Origin: Streptomyces jumonjinensis
GTDB lineage: Bacteria; Actinomycetota; Actinomycetes; Streptomycetales; Streptomycetaceae
Direction: 5' to 3'
DNA: 64,000 nt
Assembly: GCF_009600885.1 (NCBI RefSeq)
Contig: NZ_VCLA01000181.1
Coordinates: 1 to 64,000 of the forward strand
Part shown: positions 60,430 through 64,000 of the stretch, one piece after another
How the letters are laid out: every line of letters starts with the position of its first letter
Position numbering within the stretch: the first letter of the stretch is position 1
Notes under the pieces: model-generated
What the model saw: the letters and a program-made list of their open reading frames with translations, nothing else
Told to the model about the DNA's origin: nothing
Databases searched by the model: none
Made by a program: the position numbers and the translations under genes

Positions 60430-60750
60430 TTAGGAGGCCTGGCCGAAGATGTCGATACGGTTGCCCTCGGCAAGGGTCACGATGGCGCGCTTGGTGTTGG
60501 CGCGCTTGCCGAAACCGGTGCGGGTGCGCTTGCGCTTGCCCTGCCGGTTGATCGTGTTGACCCCGGTGACCTTGACCGAGAAGACCGTTTCAATGGCCTG
60601 CTTGATCTGAGTCTTGTTGGCACGCGGGTCGACGATGAACGTGTACTTGTTCTCGTCGAGCAGCGCGTAGCTCTTCTCGGAAACAACCGGCTTGACGAGG
60701 ATGTCGTGCGGGTCCGCGAAGGTCTTGCTGGTGACGGTCGCCTCAGACAT
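60430..60750 (-). CDS. rplW: 50S ribosomal protein L23
   Basis: 106 residues, with DILVKPVVSEKSYALLDENK and the loop GKRKRTRTGFG. Its ATG overlaps the rplD stop by one base. Confidence 0.98.
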   Translation of the reverse strand: MSEATVTSKTFADPHDILVKPVVSEKSYALLDENKYTFIVDPRANKTQIKQAIETVFSVKVTGVNTINRQGKRKRTRTGFGKRANTKRAIVTLAEGNRIDIFGQAS

Positions 60751-61400
60751 CAGGCGTCGCTCCCTTCGGTCTCATCGGCCTTGGGGCCAGACACGAAGGT
60801 CTCGAAGGCGCCCTGAGTGAAGAGAACGTCCTCGGAGCGGATCACGTCGTACGTGTTCAGCTGGCCCGGCTCCAGGATGTGCACCTGGGGCAGGTTGCGG
60901 GCGGACAGCCACGCGGCCTCGTCGGAGCGCTCGACGACCAGGAGCAGGTTCTTGCGCTCCGAGATCTTGCCGAACAGCGTCTTGGCGGCCTTGGTGGAGA
61001 CGTCGCCCTCGACCACGCCGGTGACGACGTGGATACGCGAGTTGCGGGCCCGGTCGGTGAGGGCGCCACGCAGAGCGGCGGCCTTCATCTTCTTCGGGGT
61101 CCGCTGCGAGTAGTCGCGCGGCACGGGTCCGTGGACCACGCCACCGCCGGCGAACTGCGGAGCGCGGGTCGAGCCCTGACGGGCGCGGCCGGTGCCCTTC
61201 TGGCGGTAAGGCTTCTTGCCACCACCACGGACCTCGCCACGCGTCTTGGTCTTGTGCGTGCCCTGACGGGCAGCGGCCAGCTGCGCGACGACGACCTGGT
61301 GGATCAGCGGGACGCTGACCTTGGCGTCGAAGATGTCGGCCGGGAGCTCAAGGGTCCCGGTCTTGTCGCCCGCGGGCGACAGAATGTCAATGGTGCTCAT
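60750..61400 (-). CDS. rplD: 50S ribosomal protein L4
   Basis: 216 residues, with the tunnel loop KPYRQKGTGRARQGSTRAPQ and DYSQRTPKKMK. The S10 leader that L4 controls in E. coli is not recognisable here. Five bases after rplC. Confidence 0.98.
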   Translation of the reverse strand: MSTIDILSPAGDKTGTLELPADIFDAKVSVPLIHQVVVAQLAAARQGTHKTKTRGEVRGGGKKPYRQKGTGRARQGSTRAPQFAGGGVVHGPVPRDYSQRTPKKMKAAALRGALTDRARNSRIHVVTGVVEGDVSTKAAKTLFGKISERKNLLLVVERSDEAAWLSARNLPQVHILEPGQLNTYDVIRSEDVLFTQGAFETFVSGPKADETEGSDA

Positions 61401-61405
61401 AGTCC

Positions 61406-62050
61406 TCAGGCCCCCTTGGCCGCAGTGCGGACCAGGACCAGGCCGCCGTTGGGACCAGGAACCGCGCCCTTGATGAGCAGCAGGCCCTTCTCCGCGTCAA
61501 CGGCGTGAACGGTCAGGTTCTGGGTGGTGACCCGCTCGTTGCCCATGCGGCCAGCCATACGGAGGCCCTTGAACACGCGGCCAGGGGTGGCGCAGCCACC
61601 GATGGAACCGGGCGAGCGGTGCTTGCGCTGGGTGCCGTGACCGGCGCCGAGGCCCTTGAAGTTGTGACGCTTCATGACACCGGCGAAGCCCTTGCCCTTG
61701 CTCTTGCCCGTGACGTCAACCTTGACGCCGGACTCGAACACAGCGGCGGTGATCTCCTGGCCGAGCGTGTACTCGCTGGCGTCGGAGGTGCGGAGCTCCA
61801 CCAGGTGGCGGCGGGGGGTCACGTCGGCCTTGGCGAAGTGGCCCTTGAGGGGCTTGTTCACCTTGCGAGGGTCGATCTCGCCGAAGGCGATCTGGACCGA
61901 CTCGTAGCCGTCGGAGTCATTCGTACGGACCTGGGTAACGACGCAGGGCCCGGCCTTGACGACGGTCACCGGGACGACACGGTTGTTCTCGTCCCAGACC
62001 TGGGTCATGCCGAGCTTCTCGCCCAGGACGCCCTTGATCTGCTTTGCCAT
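61406..62050 (-). CDS. rplC: 50S ribosomal protein L3
   Basis: 214 residues, with GVLGEKLGMTQVWDENNRVV and GAGHGTQRKHRSPGSIGGCA. 14 bases after rpsJ. Confidence 0.98.
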   Translation of the reverse strand: MAKQIKGVLGEKLGMTQVWDENNRVVPVTVVKAGPCVVTQVRTNDSDGYESVQIAFGEIDPRKVNKPLKGHFAKADVTPRRHLVELRTSDASEYTLGQEITAAVFESGVKVDVTGKSKGKGFAGVMKRHNFKGLGAGHGTQRKHRSPGSIGGCATPGRVFKGLRMAGRMGNERVTTQNLTVHAVDAEKGLLLIKGAVPGPNGGLVLVRTAAKGA

Positions 62051-62064
62051 CTCTTCCGTGCCTC

Positions 62065-62373
62065 TCAGAGCTTGATCTCGATGTCAACGCCGGCCGGAAG
62101 GTCCAGGCGCATCAGCGAGTCAACGGTCTTGGGCGTCGGGTCGAGAATGTCGATCAGGCGCTTGTGCGTGCGCATCTCGAAGTGCTCGCGCGAGTCCTTG
62201 TACTTGTGCGGCGACTTGATGACGCAGTACACGTTCTTCTCAGTGGGCAGCGGCACCGGGCCCGCGACCGACGCACCAGTGCGGGTCACCGTCTCGACGA
62301 TCTTCTTCGCCGAAGAGTCGATGACCTCGTGGTCGTAGGCCTTGAGCCGGATGCGGATCTTCTGTCCCGCCAT
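62065..62373 (-). CDS. rpsJ: 30S ribosomal protein S10
   Basis: 102 residues, MAGQKIRIRLKAYDHEVIDS at the start. GAGG precedes the ATG. First gene of the S10 operon; tuf is not upstream, in line with Streptomyces, where the str and S10 clusters are apart. Confidence 0.98.
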   Translation of the reverse strand: MAGQKIRIRLKAYDHEVIDSSAKKIVETVTRTGASVAGPVPLPTEKNVYCVIKSPHKYKDSREHFEMRTHKRLIDILDPTPKTVDSLMRLDLPAGVDIEIKL

Positions 62374-62784
62374 GGCTACCTCGTAGTCCTGTCTCTCGAT
62401 TACACGCTCTGGCACCCGGATGGGTCCTGCGCTCTTCTCCGACCCACGCGGTCGGGCGTGTCGCACTCCCTCTACGTAGATATCCCGAAGGATTTCCCAA
62501 CCAAGGGGGTGCGGGCCTGGCCCGCGCATCGGGGGAAGAACACCCACCGAGGTGCCTGGTCGGTACCCCGCTGACACTTCCCGGAAGATTCCCGTACGTC
62601 CGCCCCAGCGCTGCCTTACGGCAGATAGGGCGACGAGTACTGTGGGACTCGCTTCCGGTCCTCCCGGCGGGAGGCGCGCAGCATCGGCACTCAACCGAGC
62701 AACCCGGTTAGTCTGCCACACGGGGGCATGACCTGGCTAATCGAGCCGTAGAGAGTACCCCGGGCGTGACGACGATCAAACCGA
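62374..62784. promoter_or_regulatory. S10 operon leader and upstream region
   Basis: About 410 bases without a gene that must carry the S10 promoter. Small stems occur (CTGCC-TTAC-GGCAG near 62613; TCCTCCC/GGGAGGA near 62660). Confidence 0.55.
62477..62504 (-). promoter_or_regulatory. Candidate S10 promoter
   Basis: On the minus strand TTGGTT, 16 bases, then TATCTA, which would give a leader of about 100 bases before rpsJ. The -10 departs from TAnnnT at its last base, so this is tentative. Confidence 0.35.
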
Positions 62785-62813
62785 GAGCGCCTTGCCGGAG
62801 GGGCAAGGCGCTC
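62785..62813 (-). terminator. Terminator after the lipoprotein gene
   Basis: Exact 12-base arms (GAGCGCCTTGCC and inverse) with a five-base loop, 30 bases past the stop. Confidence 0.9.
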
Positions 62814-62842
62814 GTATCGGGCATATGGGTGAGGTGGGGCGC

Positions 62843-63391
62843 TCAGTAGCGGTCGACCCGCTGACCCTCCGGGACCTGGTAGCAGCCTGAAACGACGGTC
62901 ACAGAGAGTTTCGGCTTCTCGTTTTTCGCCAGATGGACGATGCTGACGCTGAACTTCCGCTCGTCGTGGTCGGCGGTCAGGCGGAGGTTCTTGTTCCGGC
63001 TGGAGTCGCGCTCATAGTGGACGATCTTCCATCCGTGCTCCGGCAGCTCGCCCTTAAGGCGCTCCATGACGCCCGCGAGCTCGTCGCCGGAGGCCGGGGT
63101 GAGGCTCCAGGGGTGGCGCATCTGAAAGTACTTCTCCCGGTCCTTCCCATCGCCGCACTCGCTGACTCTGGGACCGGGCTCGGACGCCTTCCCCTTGACC
63201 TTGATGAGGTCCAAGAGGTCGCTGGAGACCCGCTGAGTGTCGTTGGTGGCGTCATCGAGGCTCTTGGTGCCCGCTGCGGGCACAGAGCTGCCTGACTGTC
63301 CGGAGTCGTCCATACCGCATCCTGTGATCGAGGCGAGGGCCAGGGCGAGGGGGAGGACCACGGCCCGCTGTTTAGTCTTCAAGCTCCACAT
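62843..63391 (-). CDS. Small lipoprotein of unknown function
   Basis: 182 residues. The N-terminus is basic, then hydrophobic (AVVLPLALALASITGC) with a proper lipobox ITG-C near residue 24. The mature part is mostly polar, with VSECGDGKDREKYFQMRHPW and a later cysteine in VVSGCYQVPEG. Its start overlaps the end of the hydrolase gene by 20 bases, so they are coupled. ATG at 63391 is the best start, though its ribosome site is too close. Family not recognised. Confidence 0.82.
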   Translation of the reverse strand: MWSLKTKQRAVVLPLALALASITGCGMDDSGQSGSSVPAAGTKSLDDATNDTQRVSSDLLDLIKVKGKASEPGPRVSECGDGKDREKYFQMRHPWSLTPASGDELAGVMERLKGELPEHGWKIVHYERDSSRNKNLRLTADHDERKFSVSIVHLAKNEKPKLSVTVVSGCYQVPEGQRVDRY

Positions 63392-64000
63392 CCCCGTGTT
63401 GTCCCGCCACGACCTGAGCTTGGTTCCACAGGCTGGTGGTGCCGGCTTTCCAGTAGTCACTGTGTCCTTCGGTGTCCGTGGCCATTTGGTTCGCGCCGAA
63501 CGACTCATCGCTCGGGATGATCCCTACACCGCCGCCCAGCCGCCATTGGCTGCCACCGTGGCCGTAGCGGCCGGCGTCCGGCACTGCGTCCTTGGGGGCT
63601 TCCTGGTTCCAGACGCGTCCCTCGGGCACGTCCAGCTGATGCGCGTAGCCCACCTGGACACCCGGACTGCCCGCGAAGACCAGGTCGTCCGCGTTGAGAT
63701 CGCCCTGCCGGGCGGCTGATCCGATGAGGGTCGTGCCATACGAATGGCCGATGGCGGTCGTGTGGCCCGGGGTATCGACGGCCCTGGAGGCGTCGAGACC
63801 GTTGAGGAACTGGTTGAACACCGGTGCCCCGTCGTCGGCGTAATGACTGAATGGCGCATCCCGGCCGATCTTCTGGGGGGCGTCGTAGCCGAGCCACGTA
63901 ATTGTGGAGACCGAACCACCAGCAGCTGCGTCAGAAGCCTCCTGCCAAAGGTTCGTCATACGAGTGATGTCGCCGCCGATGCCTCCAAGATTGGAGGTCG
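63372..64000 (-). CDS. Alpha/beta hydrolase, DUF1023 family (5' end outside window)
   Basis: The last 209 codons. The serine-hydrolase elbow is GHSYGTTLIG, followed by VFAGSPGV and the late histidine region TEGHSDYW, as in the DUF1023 family of actinobacteria. The frame runs open to base 64000 (TSNLGGIGGDITRM), so the visible Met is not the start. N-terminal coiled or WXG-like regions, common in this family, would lie outside the window. Confidence 0.85.
   Translation of the reverse strand, partial: TSNLGGIGGDITRMTNLWQEASDAAAGGSVSTITWLGYDAPQKIGRDAPFSHYADDGAPVFNQFLNGLDASRAVDTPGHTTAIGHSYGTTLIGSAARQGDLNADDLVFAGSPGVQVGYAHQLDVPEGRVWNQEAPKDAVPDAGRYGHGGSQWRLGGGVGIIPSDESFGANQMATDTEGHSDYWKAGTTSLWNQAQVVAGQHGDVELED

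Overview
The window is Streptomyces chromosomal core. The DNA is very GC-rich, and it carries the sporulation genes bldM and whiD next to the sigma gene shbA. Gene order around guaB, groES-groEL1, the tsa genes, alr, nnr, acpS, coaA, glmM and the ribosomal operons is the usual Streptomyces arrangement. I infer the genus; the species cannot be read from the window.

Layout. 1-8 kb: a cut-off Ser/Thr kinase, glpD, a nucleotide-sugar dehydrogenase homologue without its catalytic cysteine, guaB3 and guaB. 8-14.4 kb: the developmental cluster (shbA, bldM, whiD), then a LysR regulator, a MOSC protein, an SDR oxidoreductase and a 2-hydroxyacid dehydrogenase. 14.5-17 kb: groEL1-groES under two CIRCE operators. 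17-24.6 kb: accessory genes, including a polysaccharide deacetylase, a methyltransferase, an ECF42-type sigma factor with its YciI partner, an MFS exporter with a divergent TetR regulator, and a three-gene sigma/membrane module. 24.6-33.4 kb: tRNA t6A genes (tsaB, rimI, tsaD, tsaE), alr and nnr, interrupted by a degenerate L,D-transpeptidase-like protein and a small protein behind an iron-box-like operator. 33.5-36.3 kb: a two-gene cell-surface locus whose promoter -10 lies inside a good iron box. 36.5-45 kb: acpS, coaA, a DUF389 protein, glmM, rpsI-rplM and an ABC-F ATPase. 44.9-62.4 kb: a long minus-strand run from rpsJ to truA (S10, spc, secY-adk-map, infA-rpmJ-rpsM-rpsK-rpoA-rplQ-truA). 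The right end holds a lipoprotein and a cut-off DUF1023 hydrolase.

The best candidate for an undescribed system is the iron-box locus at 33.5-36.3 kb. It encodes a secreted four-cysteine Ig-like protein followed, two bases later, by a surface protein with the same domain, a beta-propeller, an Ig-like domain and a LASTG sortase signal. A second iron-box-like site at 28.4 kb fronts a 97-residue protein of unknown function. Other oddities are two apparently dead enzymes (the Cys-to-Asp dehydrogenase and the L,D-transpeptidase-like protein), a 104-bp hairpin element with 16-bp inverted ends between the DUF389 gene and glmM, and a duplicated 3' end of groEL1. Many genes also have a -10 hexamer 6-8 bases before the start codon, so they are probably leaderless. 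Functions come from recognising families by eye; no search was run.
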